Source of the DNA: an uncultured Rhizobiaceae bacterium
GTDB taxonomy: Bacteria; Pseudomonadota; Alphaproteobacteria; Rhizobiales; Rhizobiaceae
Direction of reading: 5' to 3'
Length of the DNA stretch: 64,000 nt
Assembly (NCBI GenBank): GCA_951813045.1
Contig: CATOTF010000001.1
Span: 62,001-126,000, forward strand
The position numbers and the translations under genes were made by a program. Each line of letters starts with the position of its first letter. The first letter of the stretch is position 1. The notes under the pieces were generated by a model. The model worked only from the letters and a program-made list of their open reading frames with translations. It did no database searches and was not told the origin of the DNA. This document shows positions 55,375 to 64,000 of the stretch, piece by piece.

Positions 55375-58300
55375 TTATTCTGCAGGTTGTAATACAGTTC
55401 CTGTCTTTACCGGTGGTTTGGATCGGCCAAACAAAAGTCTTAAAACCCAGCCGATATCATCGCCGATACCTACAAAAGCTGGAACCAGAAAAAGCACCAA
55501 TATTGTCGCCGACGCCAGCCCGAAAATCATGGTTGTAGCCATCGGCAAGAGAAACTGAGCCTGCAGACTTTTTTCAAACATCAGGGGCACAAGCCCGCCG
55601 ATTGTTGTCAACGATGTGAGCAAGACTGCTCGCAGCCTGTCTCGGCTGGCTCCGATTGCAGCCTCCTTCAAACTGTCACCAATTTGCAGGCGTTCATCCA
55701 GCCGGCTGACCAGAATAATGGAATCGTTGACTAGAATTCCAGCAAGTCCAAGAAGGCCGATAAACGACAAAATGGTCAGCTTCATATCCAGAAGATAATG
55801 CCCGTAGACTGCGCCCACGACGCCGAACGGGATGATCAACATAACTGCAACAGGCCGCCAATAACTGGCAAATACCCAGGCCAAAACGATGTAGATCACC
55901 GACAGGGCGATCAGGGCACCGATTTGCAAATCCCCAAAAGCTTTGCGTCGCTCCTCGTCACGCCCGGAATATCTGTAGGAGACACCATATTTATCGACTA
56001 CCTGTTCGAGGTTGGACGCCTCCAACTCCTCGATTGCTTTTTCGGTGGTGCTGACTTTCGTATCAATGTCGGCCGTGACCGAGACCGTTGCTTTGCCGTC
56101 AATTCGTTCGATGGCCGCAAACCCCTGCTTTTCTGTGATAGAGACGACTTCAGAGAGGGGAACAAAGTCACCTGCCGGACTTTTTAGTTCAAAGTTACGC
56201 AAAGCGGCGGTGCCCTTGTTCCGCATTATTTTTGTAATGCGGATCGTTATTTCATCATCACCATCCGCAAAACGCCGCGGGATTGCGCCTTCAAATGAAT
56301 TGCGGAGCTGGCGGCCGACATCTTCGATGCTGAAACCGAGTGAAGCCCCGCGCGGTTTCAGTGCCATGTTCAATTCGGGCTTACCATAAGGCAGATCATC
56401 GGCGACGCCGGAAACGCCGTTTATGGCCTGGACAAGCGGTATGATAGCCGTTGCAGCTTCCTTTAAAACACCGATATCCGGACCCTGAAGCTGGATATCA
56501 ATATCGCGCCCCGGTGGTCCACCTCTTGAGGCAAAAATGGATGCTCGGCGCACCCCTGCAATCTTGGGCATATTGCGGCGCCATGCGCTGCTAATCTCAC
56601 GTGTACGCACTGTACGTTGTTCCGATGTCGTCAACTGTACCCGAATGCTGGCGAGATTATCACCGGTAGAACGCCCGGCCTTGCCCAGTGTTGTAAATAC
56701 CGCAACAACCAGTTTTTCCTTTCCACTGGTCAGCTCTTCTTCCGTTTTTTTCAACGCTTCTTCAATGCGGGTAATCGCTTCAATTGCCTTGTTTTCCGGC
56801 ATACCAGCGCTGAAGACCAGGCGTGCATTTATGTTCTCGGCTTCTGTTGAAGGAAAAAATACAAATCCGACCTTGCCGCTAGCGATCATTCCATAGACCC
56901 CGACAGCAAATAATCCGCCAGCAATCGCAATGGTTACATAGCGCAGTGAAAATGACGCGCGGACCATTGCGTCGAATGGAACGTCTCGAAACCAATTGAA
57001 ACCGCGATCAAACCCGCGGCGGAATGCCCCATCGGTTATGATTTCCGAGTCAGACTTTCCACGTCGGCGCCATGCCGAATACAGGGCAATCACGGCTTCC
57101 ATCAAGACCGATGTCACATAGGCGGTGATGGCAAGAGCAGCAAAAAACAAGGGTTGTGATGTTAATTGTCGTTTGTCCTGTATGAATTCAACAATGGCCT
57201 GGGGGTCGAGGGGAAGTTGCGGCACGCTCACGTAACCCCTTATCCACGCCATGACGCCATTAGCCAGTTCAACAAACCAGCCGCCTTTGCCGGGTTCCAT
57301 AACCGAAACGGCGAAAACGCCAATGGTGAGTGCGATGATAAACTGCCGCCAATAGGACCATCGGCGGGCACGGCGCGGCTTCAGGGTATGGGCCAAATGT
57401 CCAGGCAGGATCAGGAAACATTCGATCATGCTGGCAATTATAACGGCAACCACCACGACAGGCATTGCCCCCATTATCTGGCCGATGCCACCCTTGATGA
57501 CAAGTATGGGCGCAAATGCGGCAATCGTCGTAATCATCGCCGCCGATACTGGAACAACCATTCGCCCGGCGCCATTTTCCGCCGCTGTAAAAGGCTCATC
57601 GCCATTGGAAAAACGGGTGGCGGTGTGTTCTCCCACCACAATTGCATCATCGACAATAACACCGAGCATCATGATAAGGGCGAAGAGCGAGATCATGTTG
57701 ATCGACTGCCCCATCAAATACATGATGCCGATTGTCGCCAACATAGCTACTGGAATACCGACTGCAACCCAGAATGCGATGCGGGCATTGAGGAAAATAA
57801 ACAGAATTCCAACAACCAGAACGAGGCCGCCCAGCCCATTTGTCACCAAAAGCGTAATGCGATCAGTCAAAGCGTTGGCGCGTACGTCATATTTCAACAA
57901 CTCAAGGCCAGCTGGTAATGTGCCTTCGATATCCTTGAGGTATGTTGTCAACAGTTGGTTGGTTTTGAGTGTGTCGGCAGTATCTGCCCTTTGAATCTCG
58001 ATTTGAATGGCGGGACGCCCGTTTATAAAACCGCGGGCTTCCCCGTCTTTATAGTCGTCTCGGATATCGGCGATATCACGCAGCCTGACCTTTTCACCGG
58101 TACTGAATGCACGCACTTCCATTGCACCCAAGCCGCGTGGCGTATCTGCCTCGGCGAGGGTGCGCAATTGTTTTTCAACGCTGCCCTCCATCTTCCCTGA
58201 TGGTAGGTCACGGGAATTGGCGGTGATCAATTGCGACACATCGCCGACTGTCATATCGAGGCGACGGAGTTCTCGCTCTGGAAGATCAACCCGCAGTTCG

Positions 58301-58857
58301 CGCGTCCGCAACCCGGTAAAGATGATTTTGTCTATACCCCGCTCAATGAGGTCATCACGGATCTTTTTTGCATAAAACCGCAACGCCCTTTCTGAAATCG
58401 GGCCTGTTAAAGCCAACCGCGCCACGCGGTCAAACCCTCGGGTTGATTGGCGCACGGTGGGTGTCTCGGAATCTTCCGGCAACGTTGTAACTGATTTAAC
58501 CGCCGTTTCAGCTTCGCGAAGTGCTTCTTTCAAATCAACACCGGTTTGATATTCAATACCGATGGATGCAACGCCTTCGCGGGCGCGGGATGTCACCCGA
58601 TCGACACCATCAAGGTAACGAAGCTCCGGTTCAAGAACTTCCAATATATTTGATTCAACATCCTCCGCGCTTGCCCCCGACCAGGTGACGGAAACGGAAA
58701 TGACCGGTATTTCAATTTTTGGAAAAAACTGGGTGTTGATCCGGCTCAGGGAAATCGCGCCAAATATGATCATCAGGACCATAACCAGATTGGCAGCATT
58801 TCGGTGCCGCACAAACAGAGAAATCATTCCTGATGATGTGGGTATGGCGCGGATCAT
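55375..58857 (-). CDS. RND-family efflux permease with enlarged central linker
   Basis: About 1160 residues, an inner-membrane proton-driven pump of the AcrB/MdtBC-like hydrophobe/amphiphile efflux class. The conserved proton-relay pair is visible in LGVIVDDAIVVGEH near residue 403, and the RND motif GRP near 280. The usual twelve segments and two large periplasmic loops are present. The protein is about 100 residues longer than typical. Between the segments that end with ILPGHLAHTL and begin with DAMVRASFSLRYV lies a linker of some 130 residues with two further hydrophobic stretches. ATG at 58857 is chosen; the open frame extends 13 codons upstream into the adaptor gene. No outer-membrane gene is adjacent. 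Confidence 0.93.
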   Translation of the reverse strand: MIRAIPTSSGMISLFVRHRNAANLVMVLMIIFGAISLSRINTQFFPKIEIPVISVSVTWSGASAEDVESNILEVLEPELRYLDGVDRVTSRAREGVASIGIEYQTGVDLKEALREAETAVKSVTTLPEDSETPTVRQSTRGFDRVARLALTGPISERALRFYAKKIRDDLIERGIDKIIFTGLRTRELRVDLPERELRRLDMTVGDVSQLITANSRDLPSGKMEGSVEKQLRTLAEADTPRGLGAMEVRAFSTGEKVRLRDIADIRDDYKDGEARGFINGRPAIQIEIQRADTADTLKTNQLLTTYLKDIEGTLPAGLELLKYDVRANALTDRITLLVTNGLGGLVLVVGILFIFLNARIAFWVAVGIPVAMLATIGIMYLMGQSINMISLFALIMMLGVIVDDAIVVGEHTATRFSNGDEPFTAAENGAGRMVVPVSAAMITTIAAFAPILVIKGGIGQIMGAMPVVVVAVIIASMIECFLILPGHLAHTLKPRRARRWSYWRQFIIALTIGVFAVSVMEPGKGGWFVELANGVMAWIRGYVSVPQLPLDPQAIVEFIQDKRQLTSQPLFFAALAITAYVTSVLMEAVIALYSAWRRRGKSDSEIITDGAFRRGFDRGFNWFRDVPFDAMVRASFSLRYVTIAIAGGLFAVGVYGMIASGKVGFVFFPSTEAENINARLVFSAGMPENKAIEAITRIEEALKKTEEELTSGKEKLVVAVFTTLGKAGRSTGDNLASIRVQLTTSEQRTVRTREISSAWRRNMPKIAGVRRASIFASRGGPPGRDIDIQLQGPDIGVLKEAATAIIPLVQAINGVSGVADDLPYGKPELNMALKPRGASLGFSIEDVGRQLRNSFEGAIPRRFADGDDEITIRITKIMRNKGTAALRNFELKSPAGDFVPLSEVVSITEKQGFAAIERIDGKATVSVTADIDTKVSTTEKAIEELEASNLEQVVDKYGVSYRYSGRDEERRKAFGDLQIGALIALSVIYIVLAWVFASYWRPVAVMLIIPFGVVGAVYGHYLLDMKLTILSFIGLLGLAGILVNDSIILVSRLDERLQIGDSLKEAAIGASRDRLRAVLLTSLTTIGGLVPLMFEKSLQAQFLLPMATTMIFGLASATILVLFLVPAFVGIGDDIGWVLRLLFGRSKPPVKTGTVLQPAE

Positions 58858-58882
58858 AGTTCGAACATCCTGATCAAGCGCC

Positions 58883-60448
58883 CTATTTTCCCGCAACCCT
58901 GTGCGTTTGGATCATTTCGCGGCGTTTTGCCTGCGGCAGAGCTCTAAACGCGTCGCGGGTCAGATTATTCGCTTTTAATATTTTCGCGACTTCTTCTCTG
59001 CTTGGTCGGCCGGTTGGGGGCGGCCCGTTTTTTGCTGTGCTCGTTTTTTCAGGTGCTGGGTCGCCTTCGCGACGAACATTTAACCCTGCACTTACCTCGG
59101 TGATCCGGGTCGTGAGGACCTCGTCGCCCGCGTTCAGGCCCGAGGTCACCAGCGCCGTTTCACCCTCAAAAGCAGCAATATCAACCTTGCGTTCTTCCAG
59201 CTTACCGTCGACCGCGATGTATACCGTATCATTATCGTATAACGCAGTGTCAGGGACGGATATCACTCCGGCGAATTGACGGTCAGGTACACGCACTTCA
59301 ACAAAGGCGCCCGGACGAATAGTAACGGCATTGCTTGTCTGCGCAACAGTGGCGAAGACTTCAACACCACCACGATTGGATGTAATCTCGGCCCCCAGAC
59401 GGTCAATCGTCGCCTCGTATTTCCAGTCCCGGCCACCTACCGACCAGATAACTTCCACCTGGCGAGACAATAGCCCGCCCGCTGCCGTCTGCAACCGCCC
59501 ATATTGGGCGTCGGTCAGCGTAAACCTGACCTCCAGAGAACCCTCTTCATAGAGCGATACAACCACGTCGTTTGCAGTAATCGCCCGCCCAATCTCGGCA
59601 GCACTCGACCGGACCACGCCGGAAAAAGGTGCCTTCAGGCTGGTCGATTCCAGATTGCGCTGCGCTTCCTTAACTTTCCAATCGAGGCGACTGATCGTTG
59701 CTTTTAACTGGGCCAACCGCGCCTGCTGTACCTTGATAGTATCACGGGCCAGCGCCACGGCCTGATTACGCTGGCTAACCACCAGTTTTCTCGCATCCAT
59801 CTGCTGCATTGTCGCAGTTTTACGGGCGATCAGTTTCTCGATGCGTTCGAGATCGTCGACAGCAAATTTGGTTTGTTCCTGCGCCGCCTTTAACCGGCTT
59901 TGCTCAAGGGCAATTTGCGCTTCATTTTCGGCAATACGGGCTTCAGCTTCAATTAAATTTGCGCGTGCCTCGGAAAGGGCACCCTGGAACCTGAACTCAT
60001 CAATTTTAAGCAGTTCATCACCCCTGTTGACATGGGCACCGGCGCTCAAATTCGGGCTTATGGCAATAATTTCACCGGAAACCAGCGAACGCAGTTCCAC
60101 GGTACGTGCCGCAACCGTTTGACCGTAAGATACAAACCGAGGGCGATAATCTTTCTTTTGCGCGGTGACTGTCTCAACCGTATATACGGTTTTAAATGCC
60201 CGCCGTTTTCTCGGTTCGGGTTTCTCGTCAATCATCCGAAGAGTGGCGTTATAAGCGCCCCATAAAATGGCGACCATTAATACCGCTTGCACAATAATGG
60301 CGAGGAATTTTCCCACATACCACCAAAACCCTCTTTTATGCTGGGCAGTTAGTGTCATCTGCGCATCAGAAACCTGAGCGTGCCCGAGGGTTTGGGCCTG
60401 CAATTCATTGGTCGCCGTCAGATTTTGATCGCTTACTTTATCGAGCAT
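58883..60448 (-). CDS. RND efflux periplasmic adaptor subunit
   Basis: A 521-residue membrane fusion protein for the adjacent RND pump. A 40-residue cytoplasmic tail precedes a membrane anchor (residues about 41-66). A biotinyl-lipoyl half motif, a coiled-coil hairpin (about 160-270), the other half motif (SLKAPFSGVVRSSAAEIG) and beta-barrel domains follow. A basic C-terminal tail of about 65 residues, with AKILKANNLTRDAFRALPQA, is unusual. It is longer than the usual 380-400 residues. GGAG precedes the ATG. No lipobox is present. Confidence 0.92.
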   Translation of the reverse strand: MLDKVSDQNLTATNELQAQTLGHAQVSDAQMTLTAQHKRGFWWYVGKFLAIIVQAVLMVAILWGAYNATLRMIDEKPEPRKRRAFKTVYTVETVTAQKKDYRPRFVSYGQTVAARTVELRSLVSGEIIAISPNLSAGAHVNRGDELLKIDEFRFQGALSEARANLIEAEARIAENEAQIALEQSRLKAAQEQTKFAVDDLERIEKLIARKTATMQQMDARKLVVSQRNQAVALARDTIKVQQARLAQLKATISRLDWKVKEAQRNLESTSLKAPFSGVVRSSAAEIGRAITANDVVVSLYEEGSLEVRFTLTDAQYGRLQTAAGGLLSRQVEVIWSVGGRDWKYEATIDRLGAEITSNRGGVEVFATVAQTSNAVTIRPGAFVEVRVPDRQFAGVISVPDTALYDNDTVYIAVDGKLEERKVDIAAFEGETALVTSGLNAGDEVLTTRITEVSAGLNVRREGDPAPEKTSTAKNGPPPTGRPSREEVAKILKANNLTRDAFRALPQAKRREMIQTHRVAGK

Positions 60449-60629
60449 AAAGCCACTCCTGGAGGCTATGCATAGTTAGGAGCAGCGGGTTCACTGCTCA
60501 AGTTAATAATTTGCAACATAACACGGCCCAAACACGGTGAACATAAGGCATTAAACCGGGTTCAATTGACCATTTCGTTACCTTAACGTCGAAATTTGCA
60601 GGACGGCAGGGCCTAAGGCGGGATTTAAT

Positions 60630-61607
60630 TCAGTTCTTGCTCAATATCTTTGAAGGTTCGAATGAGTATTTTTGGCTGCAAAATTGGCAAGTTACCGCGA
60701 TTTCACCATTTTCGACACTTTCTGCCCGCTCCTGTGGGGACAACCCGATCAGGACGTTGTGTATTTTCTCCTTTGAGCAGGAGCAATTGTCTATCACCGG
60801 GGTACTGTCAAATACCCTTGCCCCATGTTCATTAAACAGTCGAAACAACAGGCGCTCCGGCTCTACCGACATATCCGTCAATTCGATATCGCCAATTGTG
60901 TTCATCAAGGCCTGCGCTTCAGCCCACGCGTCGTCTTCCTTGAAATTGCCGTCATCATCCGTTGCGCCATCGCCGCCCGGCAGATCCTTCATCCGCATGC
61001 GCTCTTCAGAATCGGGCAGGAATTGCAGCAGAACACCACCAGCGGTCCAAGTGCGCGCGGGTTTTTCCCCTTCGCGCCGGGTCAGGACTTCACCAACAGC
61101 CAGCCGAATTTCAGTTGGAATTTGTTCAGATTGAAGGAAATAGCGCCGCGCAACTTCCTCAAGGCCGATACCGTCAAGGTGTACAATTCCCTGATATCTT
61201 TGTGTGTGTTCCCCCTGATCTATCGTCATCGCCAGAGAACCGTTGCCCAACAGGCTTGATACGCTATTGGTATCAGCGTTTTCGACCGCCTGTTCATCAT
61301 AGCGCGCATAGGCACGGATAGAGCCGGGTGTCGTGAAGTCAGTCACAATCATCGAGACTGGCCCATCGGTCTGGGTTTGAAGAATGAACTTTCCCTCAAA
61401 CTTCAACGATGTGCCCAGCAGCGCCGTTAGAGTTATCGCCTCGGCCAGAAGTCGGGATACAGGTTCTGGATAGCTGTGCCGCTCCAGAATTGAATCGAGC
61501 ATGGGTCCCAATTGCACCGCGCGGCCACGCACATCCAGGGGTGAAACCTGGAACGGGATGACGGCATCCTGACCGGCAAGATCAATGTTAAGTGTAGCTT
61601 GTGACAT
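60630..61607 (-). CDS. hslO: 33 kDa chaperonin Hsp33
   Basis: A 325-residue redox-switched holdase. The N-terminal domain (1-180) and a C-terminal zinc/redox switch are present. Cysteines of the switch are CSC (NCSCSKEKI near 266) and CQFC (near 301), which match the CXC and CXXC pairs. When oxidised, the switch opens and the protein binds unfolded clients. ATG at 61607 is preferred to a GTG at 61616. It follows argF, as is usual in Rhizobiales. Confidence 0.96.
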   Translation of the reverse strand: MSQATLNIDLAGQDAVIPFQVSPLDVRGRAVQLGPMLDSILERHSYPEPVSRLLAEAITLTALLGTSLKFEGKFILQTQTDGPVSMIVTDFTTPGSIRAYARYDEQAVENADTNSVSSLLGNGSLAMTIDQGEHTQRYQGIVHLDGIGLEEVARRYFLQSEQIPTEIRLAVGEVLTRREGEKPARTWTAGGVLLQFLPDSEERMRMKDLPGGDGATDDDGNFKEDDAWAEAQALMNTIGDIELTDMSVEPERLLFRLFNEHGARVFDSTPVIDNCSCSKEKIHNVLIGLSPQERAESVENGEIAVTCQFCSQKYSFEPSKILSKN

Positions 61608-61717
61608 AATCTGCACTGGCCGAAGCCAGACCTATCGGGAGAACATATGGACCTACAGCCCAGGGTCTATTTAGGTAATAGGCGCCTAATGGCAAGTGCG
61701 TCCTTGCCGTTGCGATG

Positions 61718-62641
61718 TTAGTCGCCCCCCAGACACCAGGCGATGATACCCTTTTGAGCGTGAAGGCGGTTTTCCGCCACGTCGAATATCACACTTTGTG
61801 GGCCGTCCATTACCTCGTCAGTCACCTCTTCACCTCGGTGGGCGGGCAGGCAATGCATAAAGACAGCGTTAGCGTCAGCCTTGGCCATGAGTTCGGCATT
61901 AACCTGATAGGGCGCAAATACGTTATGTCCGCCAGCCTCTTCTTCCATGCCCATAGATGCCCACGTATCCGTGATCACACAATCCGCGCCTGATACAGCC
62001 GCCGCCGGGTCACGGGTCAGTTCCACATCACCGCCCTCAACCCGAGCCCAATCGAGGTAACGTTCAACAGGGTCATACCCTTCAGGACTTGCAACACGCA
62101 ATTTGAAGTTGAAACGGGCACTGGCCTCCATCATCGAACTGACAACGTTGTTGCCATCGCCTGAATAGGCGAGCGTCTTGCCTTCAATCGGGCCTTTATG
62201 TTCCTCAAAGGTCATGACATCCGCCATGATCTGACAGGGGTGTGTCTCATCAGTGAGGCCGTTGATTACGGGAACGGTGGCGTGTTGCGCCAGTTCCAAC
62301 AGCCTATCGTGTGCCGTTGTTCGGATCATGATTGCATCAACGTAACGGGACAACACCCGCGCCGTATCGGCGATCGATTCACCCCGACCCATTTGTGACG
62401 ATTCCCCATCGAGTATGATGGTTTCTCCCCCCAGTTGGCGCATGCCCACATCAAATGACACGCGCGTTCTCGTGGAAGGTTTGTCGAAGATCATCGCCAG
62501 GACTTTGCCTTCCAAAGGCTTCCTGCGGCCAACTTCCAAACGCTCGTTCATCATTTGCGTCTTCATCGCCGTTGCCGAGTTCAAAATAGAACGCAGTTCG
62601 GTGGCGGGCACCGAGGCAATATCCAGAAAATGTTTTGGCAT
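61718..62641 (-). CDS. argF: Ornithine carbamoyltransferase
   Basis: A 307-residue enzyme that makes citrulline from ornithine and carbamoyl phosphate. The carbamoyl-phosphate motif is [15 protein letters not shown] near residue 49. HPCQ ([10 protein letters not shown] near 132) and the ornithine-site [11 protein letters not shown] near 269 are present. ATG at 62641, starting PKHFLDIAS, is chosen; the open frame runs 26 codons further into argD. Its ATG lies close to the argD stop, so argD-argF form an operon. Confidence 0.96.
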   Translation of the reverse strand: MPKHFLDIASVPATELRSILNSATAMKTQMMNERLEVGRRKPLEGKVLAMIFDKPSTRTRVSFDVGMRQLGGETIILDGESSQMGRGESIADTARVLSRYVDAIMIRTTAHDRLLELAQHATVPVINGLTDETHPCQIMADVMTFEEHKGPIEGKTLAYSGDGNNVVSSMMEASARFNFKLRVASPEGYDPVERYLDWARVEGGDVELTRDPAAAVSGADCVITDTWASMGMEEEAGGHNVFAPYQVNAELMAKADANAVFMHCLPAHRGEEVTDEVMDGPQSVIFDVAENRLHAQKGIIAWCLGGD

Positions 62642-62645
62642 AATA

Positions 62646-63842
62646 CTATCCGGCGTTCTGCATCGACATGAGGGCGGCATCCATTTTTTCAACCGCCTCG
62701 CGCATATCATCTTCACCAACCGTCAAAGGCGGGATCAGGCGAACAACATTGTCTCCTGCCGGTACGGACAACAGGTGGTGGTCGCGGAATGCAGCAACTA
62801 CCTCGGTATTAACTGCCTTACACTTCAGTCCCTGCATCAGTCCGTCACCACGAACCCCTTCTATGATATCCGGGTAACTGTCCGCTAATTCTGCGAGGCG
62901 TTGTTTCAGGAATATGGCTTTTTCCATCACTTGATCCAGAAAGCCGTCTTCCAGCACGACGTCGAGTACAGCATTGCCGACGGCCATAGCCAGCGGATTG
63001 CCGCCATATGTTGTGCCATGGGTGCCAGGCTGCATGCCGGACGCCGCTTTTTCAGTTGCAAGGCAGGCGCCGACAGGAAACCCGCCACCGATACCTTTGG
63101 CAATGCCCATGATATCGGGCTCGGCCCCATCTACCCATTGGTGGGCAAAGAGCTTGCCGGTACGGCCAATACCGCACTGGATCTCGTCGTATATCAGCAA
63201 AATACCATGTTCTTCACACAGTTCGCGTAATTCCCGTAACCGCTGGTGGGATACAGGGCGAATACCCCCTTCTCCCTGGACCGGTTCTATCAAAATAGCC
63301 GCCGTCGTGTCCGTGATCGCGGCCTTCAATTGGTCGTAGTCGTCAAAGTCAACTTGATTGAACCCTGCAACCTTGGGGCCAAAACCCATCATGTATTTTT
63401 CATTGCCGCCTGCGGAAATTGCAGCCAATGACCGGCCGTGAAAGGCTCCCTCAAACGTAATTATGTCCACTCGCTCCGGCGCCCCATTGTCATGGTGCCA
63501 ACGTCTGGCCGTTTTAAAGGCGCATTCCATGGATTCCGTGCCGCTGTTGGTGAAAAACACCCGGTCTGCGAAGGAGTTGTCACAAAGCCTGCTGGCAAGG
63601 CTTTCCTGCTGAGGGCTCTCATAAAGGTTGGAGACATGCCAAAGGGTTTGCGCCTGTGTTTGCAGCGCTTCTACTAAATGAGGATGGCAGTGCCCCAACG
63701 CGTTAACAGCAATGCCTGCTGCAAAGTCGAGAAACTCTTCACCTGAACTGGTGTAAAGTCGCACCCCTTCGCCGCGCTCAAAGTGAATTGGCGCTCTGGC
63801 AAATGCACTAAAGAGAGTGGATGGTGATGCGTTTTCAGACAT
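62646..63842 (-). CDS. argD: Acetylornithine aminotransferase
   Basis: A 398-residue class III aminotransferase using PLP, converting N-acetylglutamate semialdehyde to acetylornithine. The PLP lysine lies in [15 protein letters not shown] near residue 245, preceded by [13 protein letters not shown] near 215 (PLP-ring Asp in YDE). [13 protein letters not shown] near 95 is the phosphate-binding turn. ATG at 63842 is chosen because AAGGA lies upstream; 16 further codons of open frame are not needed. argF follows on the same strand. Confidence 0.96.
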   Translation of the reverse strand: MSENASPSTLFSAFARAPIHFERGEGVRLYTSSGEEFLDFAAGIAVNALGHCHPHLVEALQTQAQTLWHVSNLYESPQQESLASRLCDNSFADRVFFTNSGTESMECAFKTARRWHHDNGAPERVDIITFEGAFHGRSLAAISAGGNEKYMMGFGPKVAGFNQVDFDDYDQLKAAITDTTAAILIEPVQGEGGIRPVSHQRLRELRELCEEHGILLIYDEIQCGIGRTGKLFAHQWVDGAEPDIMGIAKGIGGGFPVGACLATEKAASGMQPGTHGTTYGGNPLAMAVGNAVLDVVLEDGFLDQVMEKAIFLKQRLAELADSYPDIIEGVRGDGLMQGLKCKAVNTEVVAAFRDHHLLSVPAGDNVVRLIPPLTVGEDDMREAVEKMDAALMSMQNAG

Positions 63843-63918
63843 ATTCTTGATCCTTATGAATCCGATTGATTGCGGGGTGATAAACACCACGATGATTTTT
63901 TCGCCATGATGACAAAAT

Positions 63919-63953
63919 ACAAAAACCGCCCAGCAACACGCTGCGGGCGGTTT
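63919..63953 (-). terminator. Terminator of a minus-strand gene beyond the right edge
   Basis: On the minus strand ACCGCCCGCAGC pairs with GCTGGGCGGT through a short loop and is followed by TTTTTG. It faces argD and so ends a gene off the window, and separates it from the argD promoter at about 63845-63918. In related genomes that gene is often gcrA, but nothing here identifies it. Confidence 0.75.
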
Positions 63954-64000
63954 CCGGTGTTAGTTTAGGGATACGTTTTTGGCTGTCAATCGAAACCAGC

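Noticed and set aside
61691-61708. GGCAAG/CTTGCC hairpin just after argF
   Set aside because: Only six base pairs with no T-run; too weak to call as a terminator.

Overview
The window looks like chromosome of an alphaproteobacterium, most likely of the Hyphomicrobiales (Rhizobiales) type and probably free-living. The reasons are the gene content and order: SRP RNA followed by dnaX-ybaB; argD-argF-hslO; engB beside a LOG-family gene and dapD/dapE; a complete Cpa-type tad pilus locus; a six-domain S1 gene next to cmk; and the apaG and mnmD types present. Substrate-binding transporters (TRAP, PotABCD-like, PhnD-like) are numerous. Base composition is moderate in G+C. I cannot name the genus.

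Layout. 1-4562 is an accessory stretch: a left-truncated IS110-type transposase gene, an orphan cytoplasmic BisC/DMSO-reductase-like molybdoenzyme and a decayed IS1182-type transposase. 4563-9421 holds an esterase-like hydrolase, a TRAP transporter (dctP, dctM, dctQ) and a divergent LysR regulator. 9672-16853 is mostly housekeeping: a VOC protein, engB, a LOG protein, dapD, an exported MBL-fold protein, dapE, a membrane protein and a PhnD-like protein. 16938-30770 is the tad/cpa pilus locus: two TadE-like genes and a stand-alone secretin N-domain gene on the minus strand; flp pilin, cpaA, cpaB (frameshifted), cpaC, cpaD, cpaE, cpaF, tadB and tadC on the plus strand; then a nitronate monooxygenase gene and a convergent tadD-like lipoprotein gene. 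30921-36380 carries an M17 aminopeptidase, a MarR regulator, an NlpC/P60 protein, rpsA and cmk. 36673-46497 is a catabolic cluster: a MocR-type regulator, a PotD-A-B-C-like ABC importer, a GMC oxidoreductase, an amine-oxidase-like flavoprotein and a divergent enolase-superfamily enzyme. 46886-53818 is housekeeping again: mnmD plus a separate FAD enzyme, nudC, HIT, SRP RNA, dnaX, ybaB, a CDP-alcohol phosphatidyltransferase and apaG. 53845-63842 holds trkH, an RND efflux pair, hslO, argF and argD.

How the genes work together. CpaA should process the Flp prepilin (and probably the TadE-like pseudopilins). CpaF powers assembly through TadB/TadC; CpaC and CpaD with TadD form the outer-membrane exit; CpaE positions the machine. 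In the catabolic cluster an imported small cation or amine-like solute would be oxidised by the GMC and FAD enzymes, with the enolase-superfamily protein acting on an acid in the same or a linked route. The substrate is not evident from sequence.

The points most worth checking are the single-base frameshift in cpaB, the catabolic cluster with its candidate operator, the roughly 130-residue insertion with two extra hydrophobic segments in the RND pump, the stand-alone secretin N-domain gene, and the exported MBL-fold protein with a substituted metal motif. I saw no CRISPR array, prophage or tRNA gene. No feature here is convincing as a wholly new system.
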